Position numbers and translations under genes: made by a program. Under the pieces are notes generated by a model. The model did no database searches. It saw only the letters and a program-made list of their open reading frames with translations, and was not told the DNA's origin. A DNA stretch of 64,000 nucleotides from Galbitalea sp. SE-J8 (GTDB lineage Bacteria; Actinomycetota; Actinomycetes; Actinomycetales; Microbacteriaceae): assembly GCF_030345695.1 (NCBI RefSeq), contig NZ_JAUASV010000015.1:1-64000 (forward strand), read 5' to 3'. Positions 18,722-30,222 of this stretch are shown here, piece after piece. Each line of letters opens with the position of its first letter. Position 1 is the first letter of the stretch.

Positions 18722-19338
18722 ACGCGCGCTCCCTGGAACGCGGCGATCGCGGCGTGCAGCGCGTCGTCGTCACCGGTGTAGTGGTGCGCGGTGATGCCGA
18801 TCGAGCGCGCGCCCGCGACGTTGTCCGCCGAGTCGTCGACGAAGAACGTCTCGGCCGCCTCGGCGCCGTAGCGATCGAGCGCGATCTCGAAGGCGTGCGG
18901 AGCGGGCTTGCGGATGCCGATGCCTGCGCTCACGAGCACGTTGCCGGCCAGGATGCCGGTGACGTCGGGCGCGATGATCGGCAGCGCGGCCTCGAACACG
19001 GACGGGTTGTTCGACAGCAGGGACACCGTCGCGCCGCCGTCCCGCGCGGCCGTCAGCTCGGCGACCACGCCGGCGTTCGGGTGCGAGGCGAGCTGCCGGG
19101 CACGCGCCCACTGCGCGAGGGTCAGCCGCGTGCTGCCGGTCTCGCGCGCGAACGCGTCGAGGTACTCGTCGGCGGTCGGGAACTCGCCCGCCTCGGCGCG
19201 CAGCTCGAGCCCGCGCGCCCACCAGCGGCTCGCCAGCCGGTACTCCGACACTCCCGCGACGCGGGCCAGCTCGGGCAGGCGGCGACGGAAGTCGTAGGCG
19301 TAGAGGGTCTTGTCGAAGTCGAACAGATAGAGAGTCAC
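18718..19338 (-). CDS. HAD family hydrolase (tandem paralogue, upstream copy)
   Basis: A 206-residue HAD phosphatase. Motif I is FDFDKTLYAYD at the N-terminus, motif II LLSNNPS, Lys in GIRKPAP and motif III FFVDDSADNVAGA. The GTG at 19338 is chosen because ggagagag precedes it and motif I must lie near the N-terminus. It is first of a two-gene unit and divergent from the threonylcarbamoyl-AMP synthase gene. Both HAD genes face away from the surrounding conserved gene cluster. Confidence 0.85.
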   Translation of the reverse strand: MTLYLFDFDKTLYAYDFRRRLPELARVAGVSEYRLASRWWARGLELRAEAGEFPTADEYLDAFARETGSTRLTLAQWARARQLASHPNAGVVAELTAARDGGATVSLLSNNPSVFEAALPIIAPDVTGILAGNVLVSAGIGIRKPAPHAFEIALDRYGAEAAETFFVDDSADNVAGARSIGITAHHYTGDDDALHAAIAAFQGARV

Positions 19339-19386
19339 GGCTCTCTCCACGCTACTCGCCTCCGATCGGTGCTCGGGGCCGCTGGC

Positions 19387-19392
19387 TATCAT
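19387..19392 (+). promoter_or_regulatory. -10 hexamer TATCAT for the tsaC-like gene
   Basis: TATCAT ends 9 nt before ATG 19402 and no ribosome binding site is seen, so the message is probably leaderless or nearly so. Confidence 0.45.
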
Positions 19393-19401
19393 GGGCGGGA
19401 T

Positions 19402-20088
19402 ATGTCCGCCATCTACGACTGCACCGTTCCGGCGGACCTGCTCACCGGCACGCGGCTCGCGCGGGCGGCGATCGGGCGCGGCGAGCTCGTCGTCATCCCG
19501 ACCGACACCGTCTACGGCGTCGCGGCCGACGCGTTCCAGCCGGCCGCGGTGCAGCGGCTGCTCGACGCGAAGGGCCGCGGCCGCCAGTCGCCGCCGCCCG
19601 TGCTCATCCCCGGCATCCCGACGCTCGACGCGCTCGCCGAGGAGGTGCCGGATGAGGTGCGCACCCTCGTGCGCGCGTTCTGGCCCGGCGGCCTCACGAT
19701 CATCCTGCCCGCCCGGGACTCGCTCGCCTGGGATCTCGGCGAGACGCACGGCACGGTCGCGCTGCGGATGCCCGCGGACCGCATCGCGCTCGAGCTGCTG
19801 AGCGAGACGGGCCCGCTCGCCGTCTCGAGCGCCAACCTCACCGGCCGGCCCGCCGCGACGACCGCCGCCGAGGCGGAGGCGATGCTCGGCGACAGCGTCG
19901 CGGTGTACCTCGACGGCGGAGCGGCGGGTGCCGACCACGACGGCGCGGCCGGCCCCGGCGCCGCCCACCGCGACCCCGGGTCCACGATCGTCGACGCGAC
20001 CCCGCTGCTGCGCGGCGAGCCGATCCGCATCGTGCGGCACGGCGTCATCTCCGACGACGCCGTCCGCGCCGCCCTGGACGCGCCGTGA
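19402..20088 (+). CDS. tsaC: L-threonylcarbamoyladenylate synthase (TsaC/Sua5/YrdC family)
   Basis: A 228-residue YrdC-domain protein. It makes threonylcarbamoyl-AMP from threonine, bicarbonate and ATP for the t6A37 modification of ANN-reading tRNAs. VVIPTDTVYGVAADAF, LDAKGRGRQSPPPVLI, FWPGGLTIILPA, ALRMPADR and LAVSSANLTGRPAATT define the nucleotide and threonine pocket. The Lys-Arg of the usual K-R-S/P motif appears as KGRGRQSPP. A short Gly/Ala/Asp-rich insertion (about 175-195) is unusual. Location after prmC is the standard actinobacterial order. Confidence 0.93.
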   Translation: MSAIYDCTVPADLLTGTRLARAAIGRGELVVIPTDTVYGVAADAFQPAAVQRLLDAKGRGRQSPPPVLIPGIPTLDALAEEVPDEVRTLVRAFWPGGLTIILPARDSLAWDLGETHGTVALRMPADRIALELLSETGPLAVSSANLTGRPAATTAAEAEAMLGDSVAVYLDGGAAGADHDGAAGPGAAHRDPGSTIVDATPLLRGEPIRIVRHGVISDDAVRAALDAP

Positions 20089-20101
20089 GCCGGGTCGCCC
20101 G

Positions 20102-21388
20102 GTGAGGCTGTACCTGCTCGCGGCCGCGACGGCCGCCGTCGTGGCGTTCGTGTTCGCCTGGGTCATCCTGCGGCTGAGCCTGCGCTTCCGGCTCTACCCG
20201 CAGATCCGCGCGCGCGACGTGCACGAGAGCCCGACGCCCCGGCTCGGCGGCGCGGCGATGTTCCTCGGCGTGCTCGCGGCGTTCGGCGCGGCGAGCCAGT
20301 TCGGCGGCCTGCGCTGGCTCGGCAGCCCGGAGGGGCTCGGCCGGTTCGACCTGATCTTCTCCGAGCCCTCGAAGATCTTCGGCATCCTCGGTGCGAGCCT
20401 GCTCATCGTCGTCATCGGCGTCGTCGACGACCTCTGGGACCTCGAGTGGTGGACGAAGCTCGCCGGCCAGGTGATCGCGGGCGGCATCCTCGCGTACTCG
20501 GGTGTCACCATCACGACGCTGCCGGTGTTCGGCGCCGTCGCGATCCTGCCCTCGACCGTCTCGCTCGGGATCACCGTGTTCGCGGTCGTGCTCGTGATGA
20601 ACGCGGTCAACTTCATCGACGGCCTCGACGGGCTCGTCGCGGGGGTCGCGATCATCGCGAACGGCGTGTTCTTCCTCTACAGCTTCACGCTGTCGGTGTT
20701 CGTCGGGCAGAGCGAGTACTTCAACCTCGCGGCGCTCATCTCCGCCGTGCTGATCGGCGCGTGCGCGGGCTTCTTGCCGTTCAACTTCCGCCTGCCGCCG
20801 CACTTCCGCCCGGCGCGCATCTTCATGGGCGACTCGGGTGCGATGCTCGTGGGCCTGCTCATGGCGGCCTCGGCGATCACGGTCACGACGACGACCGACA
20901 CGCAGAGCTGGGGCGGCCGCCAGCTGCTGCCCGCGTTCATCCCGATCCTGCTGCCCGTCGCGATCCTGGTGCTGCCGCTGCTCGACTTCGCGCTCGCCGT
21001 CATCCGCCGGCTGCGCGCCGGCAAGAGCCCGTTCAGCGCCGACCGGCTGCACCTGCACCACCGTCTGCTCGACATCGGCCACTCGCACCTGCAGGCCGTG
21101 CTCATCTTCTACGGCTGGACGGCGGTCATCTCATTCGGCGTGTTCGCCTACATCGTGCTGCCGTGGGAGGGGGCGACGGTCATCATCGCGGCCGGCGTGC
21201 TGGTCTGCGGCGTCGCGACGATCGTGCCGCTGCTGCGGCGGCATCCGCTCGACGCGCCGCCGACGGATGAGACCCCCGTGCAGTCCGCGCCGGTCGCCTC
21301 CGCCGCGAAGCCGACGCCGGCATCCGCGCCCGCTCCCTCAACGTCGTCCCCGACGCCCGCATCCCCGACGAAGGGAACCTCCCTGTGA
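20102..21388 (+). CDS. WecA/TagO-like undecaprenyl-phosphate sugar-1-phosphate transferase
   Basis: A 428-residue polytopic membrane enzyme of the MraY/WecA superfamily with about ten or eleven transmembrane helices. It transfers a sugar-1-phosphate (usually GlcNAc-1-P) from the UDP-sugar to a polyprenyl phosphate to start cell-wall glycopolymer synthesis. Key motifs are TPRLGGAAMF, VVDDLWDLEWWTKLAGQ, NAVNFIDGLDGLVAG (about residue 168) and the cytosolic HLHHRL (about 317). The last ~55 residues form a Pro/Ala/Ser/Thr tail not needed by the family. Start GTG 20102; its stop overlaps the next gene (GTGA). Confidence 0.92.
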   Translation: MRLYLLAAATAAVVAFVFAWVILRLSLRFRLYPQIRARDVHESPTPRLGGAAMFLGVLAAFGAASQFGGLRWLGSPEGLGRFDLIFSEPSKIFGILGASLLIVVIGVVDDLWDLEWWTKLAGQVIAGGILAYSGVTITTLPVFGAVAILPSTVSLGITVFAVVLVMNAVNFIDGLDGLVAGVAIIANGVFFLYSFTLSVFVGQSEYFNLAALISAVLIGACAGFLPFNFRLPPHFRPARIFMGDSGAMLVGLLMAASAITVTTTTDTQSWGGRQLLPAFIPILLPVAILVLPLLDFALAVIRRLRAGKSPFSADRLHLHHRLLDIGHSHLQAVLIFYGWTAVISFGVFAYIVLPWEGATVIIAAGVLVCGVATIVPLLRRHPLDAPPTDETPVQSAPVASAAKPTPASAPAPSTSSPTPASPTKGTSL

Positions 21389-21852
21389 CCGCGCCGACTC
21401 CGGCCCCCCGGCCGCCCCAGACCCCCGTGGCGCTGTTCCGTCGCGTGCTCATCGGCGGCGGCCTGCTCGCGGTCGCCGTCGCGCTCGTCGGGGGCGGCAT
21501 CGGACTCGCCGTCGACGGCTCGCGCGGTCTCCTCGGCGGCCTCGTCGGCGCCGTGTCCGCCGCGGTGTTCCTCGGCCTCACGGCCGTGAGCATCATCGTC
21601 GCGACGCGGCTCACCCGCGGCGACATGCTCAACCCGGCGTACTTCGCGATCATCCTCGGCGGCCTGTTCGTCAAGTTCGCGGTGTTCTTCGCGCTCGCCC
21701 TCGCGCTGCGCGGCCAGGACTGGATCAACGGCACGGTGCTGTTCTGGTCGATCGTGGCGGCCGTGCTCGGCTCGCTCGTCGTCGACACCGTGGCGATCTC
21801 CCGATCTCGCGTTCCCTACACGGACGCGAAGCTCCCGGGCGACCCGTCCTAG
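21385..21852 (+). CDS. AtpI-like small membrane protein preceding the ATP synthase operon
   Basis: A 155-residue protein with four predicted transmembrane helices (starting VLIGGGLLAVAVALVGGG, then GLVGAVSAAVFLGLTAV, YFAIILGGLFVKFAVFF and GTVLFWSIVAAVLGSLVV). Its position immediately upstream of atpB and its size fit the poorly conserved AtpI family, linked to c-ring assembly; this is inferred from context rather than a signature motif. It is coupled to the preceding transferase by a 4-nt overlap. Confidence 0.7.
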   Translation: MTAPTPAPRPPQTPVALFRRVLIGGGLLAVAVALVGGGIGLAVDGSRGLLGGLVGAVSAAVFLGLTAVSIIVATRLTRGDMLNPAYFAIILGGLFVKFAVFFALALALRGQDWINGTVLFWSIVAAVLGSLVVDTVAISRSRVPYTDAKLPGDPS

Positions 21853-21887
21853 CCGCCGGACGGTACGCCGGTCCCGGGAACTCTTGA

Positions 21888-21893
21888 TAGGGT
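21888..21893 (+). promoter_or_regulatory. Candidate -10 (TAGGGT) of the atp operon
   Basis: TAGGGT sits in the 143-bp gap before atpB, about 80-100 nt ahead of its start. No convincing -35 is visible, so the main atp promoter is only tentatively placed. Confidence 0.35.
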
Positions 21894-21995
21894 TGCCAGG
21901 GCCGCGTTCACCTGCGGTTCCCCCTCTTCCTTTCGTCGCGTGCGACCCGCACGCCCCGATGTTCGGAGACAGCGCTGCTATCTAACGCTCTCGGC

Positions 21996-22808
21996 TTGCT
22001 CGCGCCTGCCGTCGTCGCCGCAGACGACGACGGGCCGGTGTTCCACGCGCCCTCGCTCGACGAGTTCTATCCCGGCGCCCTGCTGTTCGAGGGCACCCCC
22101 TTCGAGCTCAACCGCATCATGGCGATCCGGCTCATCGTCGTCGCCGTGCTCGTGATCGTGCTGCTGCTCGGCACGCGCCGGATGTCGATCGTTCCGCGGC
22201 GCCCGCAGGCCGCGCTCGAGTTCGCGCTCGGCTTCGTGCGCAACAACATCGTCATCGAGACGCTCGGCGAGAAGGACGGCCGCCGCTTCATGGCGCCGCT
22301 CATGACGATCTTCTTCGTCGCCCTCGGCATGAACATCACGGGCATCGTGACGCCGTTCAACATCGCGGGAACGTCGCTCATCGGCCTGCCGCTCGTGATG
22401 GCCGTGGTGTCGTACGTGCTGTTCATCTACGCGGGCATCCGCAAGCACGGCGCGCGCTTCTTCAAGAACTCGCTGTTCCCCGCGGGCGTGCCGGCGGGGC
22501 TGTACATCATCGTGACGCCCATCGAGTTCATCTCGACCTTCATCCTGCGCCCGGTCACGCTCACCCTCCGACTGCTCATGAACATGGTCGCGGGCCACCT
22601 GCTGCTCGTGCTGTGCTGGTCGGCGAGCTGGTTCTTCCTGTTCGGCCTGCTGCCGCACGGCGACTTCATCGGCCTGCTCGGCGCCGGAACCGTCGCGTTC
22701 GGCTTCGCGTTCACGCTGTTCGAGATCCTCGTCGCCGCCCTGCAGGCCTACGTCTTCGCCTTCCTCGCCGCCGTCTACATCCAGCTCGCGCTCGCGGACG
22801 AGCACTGA
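21996..22808 (+). CDS. atpB: F1Fo ATP synthase subunit a
   Basis: A 270-residue integral Fo subunit that forms the proton half-channels with the c-ring. The N-terminus resembles actinobacterial homologues (SLDEFYPGALLFEGTPFELN). The essential Arg is in LRPVTLTLRLLMNMVAGHLL. The start is uncertain: TTG 21996 lacks a ribosome binding site, while CTG 21975 in the same frame has GGAG at 21965-21968 with 6-nt spacing and would add LLSNALG. The nearby ATG at 21959 is out of frame. Confidence 0.93.
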   Translation: MLAPAVVAADDDGPVFHAPSLDEFYPGALLFEGTPFELNRIMAIRLIVVAVLVIVLLLGTRRMSIVPRRPQAALEFALGFVRNNIVIETLGEKDGRRFMAPLMTIFFVALGMNITGIVTPFNIAGTSLIGLPLVMAVVSYVLFIYAGIRKHGARFFKNSLFPAGVPAGLYIIVTPIEFISTFILRPVTLTLRLLMNMVAGHLLLVLCWSASWFFLFGLLPHGDFIGLLGAGTVAFGFAFTLFEILVAALQAYVFAFLAAVYIQLALADEH

Positions 22809-23081
<273 letters not shown>

Positions 23082-23098
23082 TCCCCGCCCACCACTGA

Positions 23099-23673
<575 letters not shown>

Positions 23674-23674
<1 letters not shown>

Positions 23675-24465
23675 TGGGTTCCGCGACGACACAGGCGCGG
23701 TCGGCGACGCTCGCCGCCCTCGCGGCGGCCGGCGACGCCGACCTCGCGACGGGCGAGCAGATCCTCGAGATCGGACGGGTCATCGGCGACTCCGCCCAGC
23801 TGCAGGGCGTGCTGACCGATCCGTCGATCGCGGCCGGCGAGAAGTCGGCGCTCGTCGACCGCCTGTTCGGCGCCACGACGGCGACGGCTCGCGCCGTGGT
23901 CTCCGCGGCCGTGTCGAGCGGATGGTCGGACTCCGACGATCTGCTCGCGGGCCTGGAGGAGGCCGGCATCCGTGCCCTCGCGGCATCGGCGCCCGACACC
24001 GCCTCGGTCGACGCCGAGCTGTTCGCGTTCGAGGCTGCGGTCGCCTCCGATCAGGAGCTCGAGCTCGCGATCTCCGCGAAGCTCGGCTCCTCCGACGGCA
24101 AGGCGTCGCTCGTGAGCGCGCTCGTGTCGGGCAAGGCCTCGCCGCAGACGATCGCGATCCTCGAGCAGCTCGTGCGCCAGCCGCGCGGTCGCCGCATCGG
24201 CACGCTCATCGCGGATGCCACGCGCATCGTCGCCGAGCAGTCCGGCACGACGCTCGCCATCGTCACGACCGCGACCGCGCTGTCCGCCGCGCAGCTGGAC
24301 CGGCTCGCCGCGGCGCTCACCGCGTCCGCCGGCCGCACCGTGCGCATCAACCCCGTGGTCGACCCCGCGGTCGTCGGCGGGGTGCGCGTGCGCATCGGCG
24401 ACGACGTCATCGACGGAACCGTCGCATCCAAGCTCTCCGACCTCAAGCTGCAGCTCGCACGCTGA
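23674..24465 (+). CDS. atpH: F1Fo ATP synthase subunit delta
   Basis: A 263-residue stalk protein joining b to the F1 alpha subunits. It has an N-terminal helical bundle and the C-terminal family segment [20 protein letters not shown] with [19 protein letters not shown]. It is longer than the ~180 residues of E. coli delta because of an N-terminal extension typical of Actinobacteria. It starts at ATG 23674, overlapping the atpF stop. Confidence 0.95.
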
Positions 24466-24499
24466 GGCCGCGAACATCACGAAACCAAGGAACAGGACA

Positions 24500-26131
24500 A
24501 TGGCAGATCTGACCATCAGCCCCGACGAGATCCGCGACGCGCTCAAGGACTTCGTCAAGGCGTACGAGCCCGGTTCGGCCTCGGCGACCGAGGTCGGCCA
24601 CGTCTCGGACGCCGGTGACGGCATCGCGCACGTCGTCGGTCTCCCGAGCGTCATGGCCAACGAGCTGCTGCGCTTCGAGGACGGCACGCTCGGCCTCGCG
24701 CTCAACCTCGACGAGGACGAGATCGGCGTCGTCGTGCTCGGCGACTTCACCGGTGTCGAGGAGGGCCAGGAGGTCACCCGCACGGGCGAGGTGCTCAGCG
24801 TGCCCGTCGGCGACGGCTACCTCGGCCGCGTCGTCGACCCGCTCGGCAACCCGATCGACGGTCTCGGCGAGATCGCGACCGAGGGGCGCCGCGCGCTCGA
24901 GCTGCAGGCGCCCGGGGTGATGCAGCGCAAGAGCGTGCACGAGCCGCTCCAGACCGGCATCAAGGCGATCGACGCGATGATCCCCGTCGGCCGCGGCCAG
25001 CGCCAGCTCATCATCGGCGACCGCCAGACCGGCAAGACGGCCATCGCGATCGACACGATCATCAACCAGCGGGCCAACTGGGAGACCGGCGACCCGACGA
25101 AGCAGGTGCGCTGCATCTACGTCGCGATCGGACAGAAGGGCTCGACGATCGCATCCGTCAAGGGTGCGCTCGAGGACGCCGGCGCGCTCGAGTACACGAC
25201 GATCGTCGCGGCCCCCGCCTCGGATGCCGCGGGCTTCAAGTACCTCGCGCCCTACACCGGCTCCGCCATCGGCCAGCACTGGATGTACGGCGGCAAGCAC
25301 GTGCTCATCGTCTTCGACGACCTGTCGAAGCAGGCCGAGGCCTACCGCGCCGTCTCGCTGCTGCTGCGCCGCCCGCCGGGCCGCGAGGCCTACCCCGGCG
25401 ACGTGTTCTACCTGCACTCCCGGCTGCTCGAGCGCTGCGCGAAGCTCTCCGACGAGCTCGGCGCGGGCTCGATGACGGGCCTGCCGATCATCGAGACGAA
25501 GGCGAACGACGTCTCGGCGTACATCCCGACGAACGTCATCTCGATCACCGACGGCCAGATCTTCCTGCAGTCCGACCTGTTCAACGCCAACCAGCGTCCC
25601 GCGGTCGACGTCGGCATCTCGGTGTCCCGCGTCGGCGGCGACGCCCAGGTGAAGAGCATCAAGAAGGTCTCCGGCACGCTCAAGCTCGAGCTCGCGCAGT
25701 ACCGCTCGCTCGAGGCGTTCGCGATGTTCGCATCCGACCTCGACGCGGCGTCGCGCCGCCAGCTCGCGCGGGGCGCGCGCCTCACCGAGCTGCTGCGCCA
25801 GCCGCAGTACTCGCCGTTCCCGGTGGAGAAGCAGGTCGTGTCGATCTGGGCCGGCACGAACGGCAAGATCGACGAGGTGCCCGTCGAGGACGTGCTGCGC
25901 TGGGAGTCCGAGCTGCACGACTACCTCGCGCGCAACACCGAGGTGCTCGAGACGCTGCGCGAGACCAACGTGCTCGACGACGACACCACCGCCGCGCTCG
26001 CGGCCGCCGTCGACCGGTTCAACCTCGAGTTCCAGACCACGGCCGCCGCATCCGGTGCCGGCACGGAGCAGTTCGAGAACCTGGCCGACGACGAGATCAA
26101 CCAGGCGCAGATCGTCAAGGGCAAGCGCTGA
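24500..26131 (+). CDS. atpA: F1Fo ATP synthase subunit alpha
   Basis: A 543-residue non-catalytic F1 subunit. Walker A is [13 protein letters not shown] near residue 175, Walker [12 protein letters not shown], and the family signature is [20 protein letters not shown] followed by the alpha-type [13 protein letters not shown] 24500 has an aagga-type site upstream. The C-terminal extension beyond residue ~510 ([19 protein letters not shown]) is a common actinobacterial feature. Confidence 0.98.
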   Translation: MADLTISPDEIRDALKDFVKAYEPGSASATEVGHVSDAGDGIAHVVGLPSVMANELLRFEDGTLGLALNLDEDEIGVVVLGDFTGVEEGQEVTRTGEVLSVPVGDGYLGRVVDPLGNPIDGLGEIATEGRRALELQAPGVMQRKSVHEPLQTGIKAIDAMIPVGRGQRQLIIGDRQTGKTAIAIDTIINQRANWETGDPTKQVRCIYVAIGQKGSTIASVKGALEDAGALEYTTIVAAPASDAAGFKYLAPYTGSAIGQHWMYGGKHVLIVFDDLSKQAEAYRAVSLLLRRPPGREAYPGDVFYLHSRLLERCAKLSDELGAGSMTGLPIIETKANDVSAYIPTNVISITDGQIFLQSDLFNANQRPAVDVGISVSRVGGDAQVKSIKKVSGTLKLELAQYRSLEAFAMFASDLDAASRRQLARGARLTELLRQPQYSPFPVEKQVVSIWAGTNGKIDEVPVEDVLRWESELHDYLARNTEVLETLRETNVLDDDTTAALAAAVDRFNLEFQTTAAASGAGTEQFENLADDEINQAQIVKGKR

Positions 26132-26175
26132 ACGCGCTGCCCGGTCGTTCGACGAGCATCAGCTAAGAGGAATCC

Positions 26176-27075
26176 ATGGGAGCTCAACTCCGGGTCTATC
26201 GCCAGAAGATCCGTGGCGCGCAGACCACGAAGAAGATCACGCGCGCCATGGAGCTCATCTCGGCGTCGCGCATCCAGAAGGCGATGCAGCGCGTTCAGGC
26301 GTCCACCCCGTACGCGCGCGCCGTGACACGCGCCGTGTCGGCGGTCGCCACCTACTCGAACGTCGAGCACGTGCTGACCACCGAGGCCGAGAACCCGACG
26401 CGCGCCGCCATCGTGCTGTTCACGTCGGACCGCGGCCTCGCGGGCCCGTTCAACTCGCAGGTGATCCGCGAGGCGAGCGAGCTGCGCACGCGGCTCGAGG
26501 GCGAGGGCAAGACGGTCGTGCACTACCTGGTCGGCCGAAAGGCCGTCGGGTACTTCGCGTTCCGGCGGCGCCCCTTCGAGCGGGAGTGGATCGGCGAGAC
26601 CGACAACCCGACGATCGCGACCGCGCACGAGATCGCCGAGGCGATCGTCGGCCGGTTCGTGCAGCCGACGGATGAGGGCGGCGTCGACGAGATCCACATC
26701 GTCTACAACCGCTTCGTGTCGATGCTCACCCAGGAGCCCGAGACGGTGCGCCTGCTGCCGCTCGAGGTCGTCGAGGGGGTCGCCGACGACACGGATGCCG
26801 GACCGTTCCCGCTGTACGAGTTCGAGCCCGAGGTCGCCGACGTGCTCGACGCGCTCCTGCCGGTCTACATCGAGAGCCGGCTCTACAACGCCATGCTGCA
26901 GTCGTCGGCCGCGAAGCACGCCGCGACGCAGAAGGCGATGAAGTCCGCGAGCGACAACGCCGACAAGCTCATCCGCGACTACACCCGCCTCGCCAACAAC
27001 GCCCGCCAGTCCGAGATCACGCAGCAGATCTCCGAGATCGTCGGCGGCGCCGACGCACTCTCCTCGGCGAAGTAA
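26176..27075 (+). CDS. atpG: F1Fo ATP synthase subunit gamma
   Basis: A 299-residue central rotor shaft. The N-terminal coiled-coil helix begins GAQLRVYRQKIRGAQTTKKI with ITRAMELISASRIQKA; the C-terminal helix carries SRLYNAMLQSSAAKHAATQK and ends near the conserved NNARQSEITQQISEIVGGA. Length matches the family. It has aagagga before ATG 26176 and lies between atpA and atpD as usual. Confidence 0.97.
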   Translation: MGAQLRVYRQKIRGAQTTKKITRAMELISASRIQKAMQRVQASTPYARAVTRAVSAVATYSNVEHVLTTEAENPTRAAIVLFTSDRGLAGPFNSQVIREASELRTRLEGEGKTVVHYLVGRKAVGYFAFRRRPFEREWIGETDNPTIATAHEIAEAIVGRFVQPTDEGGVDEIHIVYNRFVSMLTQEPETVRLLPLEVVEGVADDTDAGPFPLYEFEPEVADVLDALLPVYIESRLYNAMLQSSAAKHAATQKAMKSASDNADKLIRDYTRLANNARQSEITQQISEIVGGADALSSAK

Positions 27076-28587
<1,512 letters not shown>

Positions 28588-28589
28588 TC

Positions 28590-28850
28590 ATGGCCGACCT
28601 TCAGGTCAGCGTCGTCTCCGCCGACGCCGAGGTCTGGACGGGCGCGGCCCGCCAGATCGTCGCGCGCACGACGGAGGGCGAGATCGGCATCCTGCCCGGG
28701 CACGAGCCGATCCTCGCGGTCCTCGCCGCGGGCGAGGTGCGCGTCACGACGACCGCGGGCCAGGTCGTGGCCGCGAACGCCGAGGACGGCTTCCTCTCCG
28801 TCGACCACGACGTCGTCGCGATCGTCGCGCGCAACGCGGCCCTCGTCTGA
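28590..28850 (+). CDS. atpC: F1Fo ATP synthase subunit epsilon, short form
   Basis: An 86-residue protein containing only the N-terminal beta-barrel of epsilon (ADLQVSVVSADAEVWTGAAR, EGEIGILPGHEPILAVL). The C-terminal helical hairpin found in the ~130-residue E. coli and Bacillus proteins, which inhibits ATP hydrolysis, is absent. The stop is followed by a hairpin rather than coding sequence in frame, so this looks like the natural length. It connects gamma to the c-ring. Confidence 0.95.
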   Translation: MADLQVSVVSADAEVWTGAARQIVARTTEGEIGILPGHEPILAVLAAGEVRVTTTAGQVVAANAEDGFLSVDHDVVAIVARNAALV

Positions 28851-28869
28851 GCGCCGCACCGTCTTCCGT

Positions 28870-28910
28870 GCCGATCGCGGGCGGGCCCGGCCGGGCTCCC
28901 CGCGATCGGC
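28870..28910 (+). terminator. Terminator-like hairpin after atpC
   Basis: gccgatcgcggg (28870-28881) pairs perfectly with cccgcgatcggc (28899-28910); the 17-nt loop contains further G/C pairing. It lies 20 nt after the atpC stop. No T-run follows, as is common for actinobacterial terminators. Confidence 0.6.
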
Positions 28911-28944
28911 GTCTCGCCACCGTCCCGACCCCGAGGAGCGCAGC

Positions 28945-29466
28945 GTGCTGATCGCGATGGCGGGCCTGCCCGGATCGGGCAAGTCGACGATCGCCGACGA
29001 GGTGGGCCGCGTGCTCGGCCTCGCCGTGATCTCCGTCGACCCGATCGAGTCGGCGATCCTGTCGGCGGGCATCGACGCCGACGAGCCGACCGGTCTCGCG
29101 GCCTACCTCGTCGCCGAGAAGCTCGCCGAGTCGATCCTGCGCTCGGGTCAGAGCGTCATCGTCGACGCGGTGAACGCCGTGGATGCGGCGCGCGAGCAGT
29201 GGGTCGGCCTCGCGGCACGTCGCGGCACGACGCTGCGGTTCGTCGAGGTGGTCTGCTCCGACGCCCGCGTGCACCGCGAGCGCCTCGAGGCGAGGGACCG
29301 CCGACTGCCGCACATCGCCGAGCCGCAGTGGCACCAGGTCGAGCAGAGCCTCGACGAGTACGGCGAGTGGACCGGTGCGAGCGCCCGGGCCGAGCGCGTG
29401 CGGGTCGACTCGATCGAGCCGATCGCGCACAGCGTCGAACGCACGCTCGCCTTCCTGCGCGGCTGA
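28945..29466 (+). CDS. P-loop NTPase/kinase of unknown substrate
   Basis: A 173-residue small kinase fold. Walker A is AGLPGSGKSTIADEV at residues about 6-20, a DxD-like acidic pair is in ISVDPIES, and a lid-like Arg-rich segment is RERLEARDRRLP. Zeta-toxin-like and gluconate/shikimate kinase-like proteins share this layout, but nothing fixes the substrate. Gaggag supports GTG 28945. Its stop overlaps the yaaA start (TGATG), so the two form an operon. Confidence 0.8.
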   Translation: MLIAMAGLPGSGKSTIADEVGRVLGLAVISVDPIESAILSAGIDADEPTGLAAYLVAEKLAESILRSGQSVIVDAVNAVDAAREQWVGLAARRGTTLRFVEVVCSDARVHRERLEARDRRLPHIAEPQWHQVEQSLDEYGEWTGASARAERVRVDSIEPIAHSVERTLAFLRG

Positions 29467-30212
29467 TGCGGCTGCTGCTGCCGCCGTCCGAGACGAAGCG
29501 CGACGGCGGCGATCCGGGGCGCCCGCTCGACCTCGCCGCGCTCGCGTTCCCGGGGCTCGCACCGCAGCGCCGCGCGGCGATCGCGGCCCTCGAGCAGCTC
29601 TCGGGCTCGACGGATGCCGCGCTCGCCGCGCTGCGGATCTCGCCCCGCCAGAGCGCCGAGGTCGCCCGGAACCGCGTCGTCCGCACGGCCGCCACGATGC
29701 CCGCCGTGGACCGATTCACGGGCGTGCTGTTCGAGGCGCTCGACGCTCCCGCGCTGCCCGAGCCCGCCCGCGCCTGGCTCGGGGACTCGGTGCTCGTGCA
29801 CTCGGCGCTGTTCGGCCTCGTGGGCGCGCTCGACCGGCTGCCCGCGTACCGGCTCTCGCACGACTCGCGGCTGCCCGGCATTCCGCTCAAGCGGCACTGG
29901 TCCGCCGCCATCACGGACGCGCTCGCGTCGACCGAGGGCCTCGTCGTCGACCTGCGATCGCACGCCTACGCCGCGCTCGGGCCGCTGCCCGACGACGACC
30001 GGTTCGTCACGGTGCGCGTCGTCACCGAGACCGCGGACGGGCTGCGCCGGCCGCTCAACCACTTCAACAAGAAGGGCAAGGGCGAGCTCGTGCGCGCGCT
30101 CGGCGTCGCCGGGATCGAGGCGACGGATGCCGGCGCCCTCGTGCGCGCGGCGCGAGCCCTCGGCATCCGTCTCGAGCGATCCGCCCGGCGCGAGCTCGCG
30201 CTCGTCGTCTGA
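29466..30212 (+). CDS. yaaA: YaaA family (UPF0246) peroxide-stress protein
   Basis: A 248-residue protein starting RLLLPPSETKRDGGDP, the family hallmark. LVHSALFGLVGALDRLPAYRL and the C-terminal RPLNHFNKKGKGELVRAL are also diagnostic. In E. coli YaaA limits free iron during hydrogen peroxide stress and has DNA-binding features; transfer of that role is inference. It overlaps the stop of the upstream P-loop kinase by one base. Confidence 0.93.
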   Translation: MRLLLPPSETKRDGGDPGRPLDLAALAFPGLAPQRRAAIAALEQLSGSTDAALAALRISPRQSAEVARNRVVRTAATMPAVDRFTGVLFEALDAPALPEPARAWLGDSVLVHSALFGLVGALDRLPAYRLSHDSRLPGIPLKRHWSAAITDALASTEGLVVDLRSHAYAALGPLPDDDRFVTVRVVTETADGLRRPLNHFNKKGKGELVRALGVAGIEATDAGALVRAARALGIRLERSARRELALVV

Positions 30213-30222
30213 CGCGGGGGAC

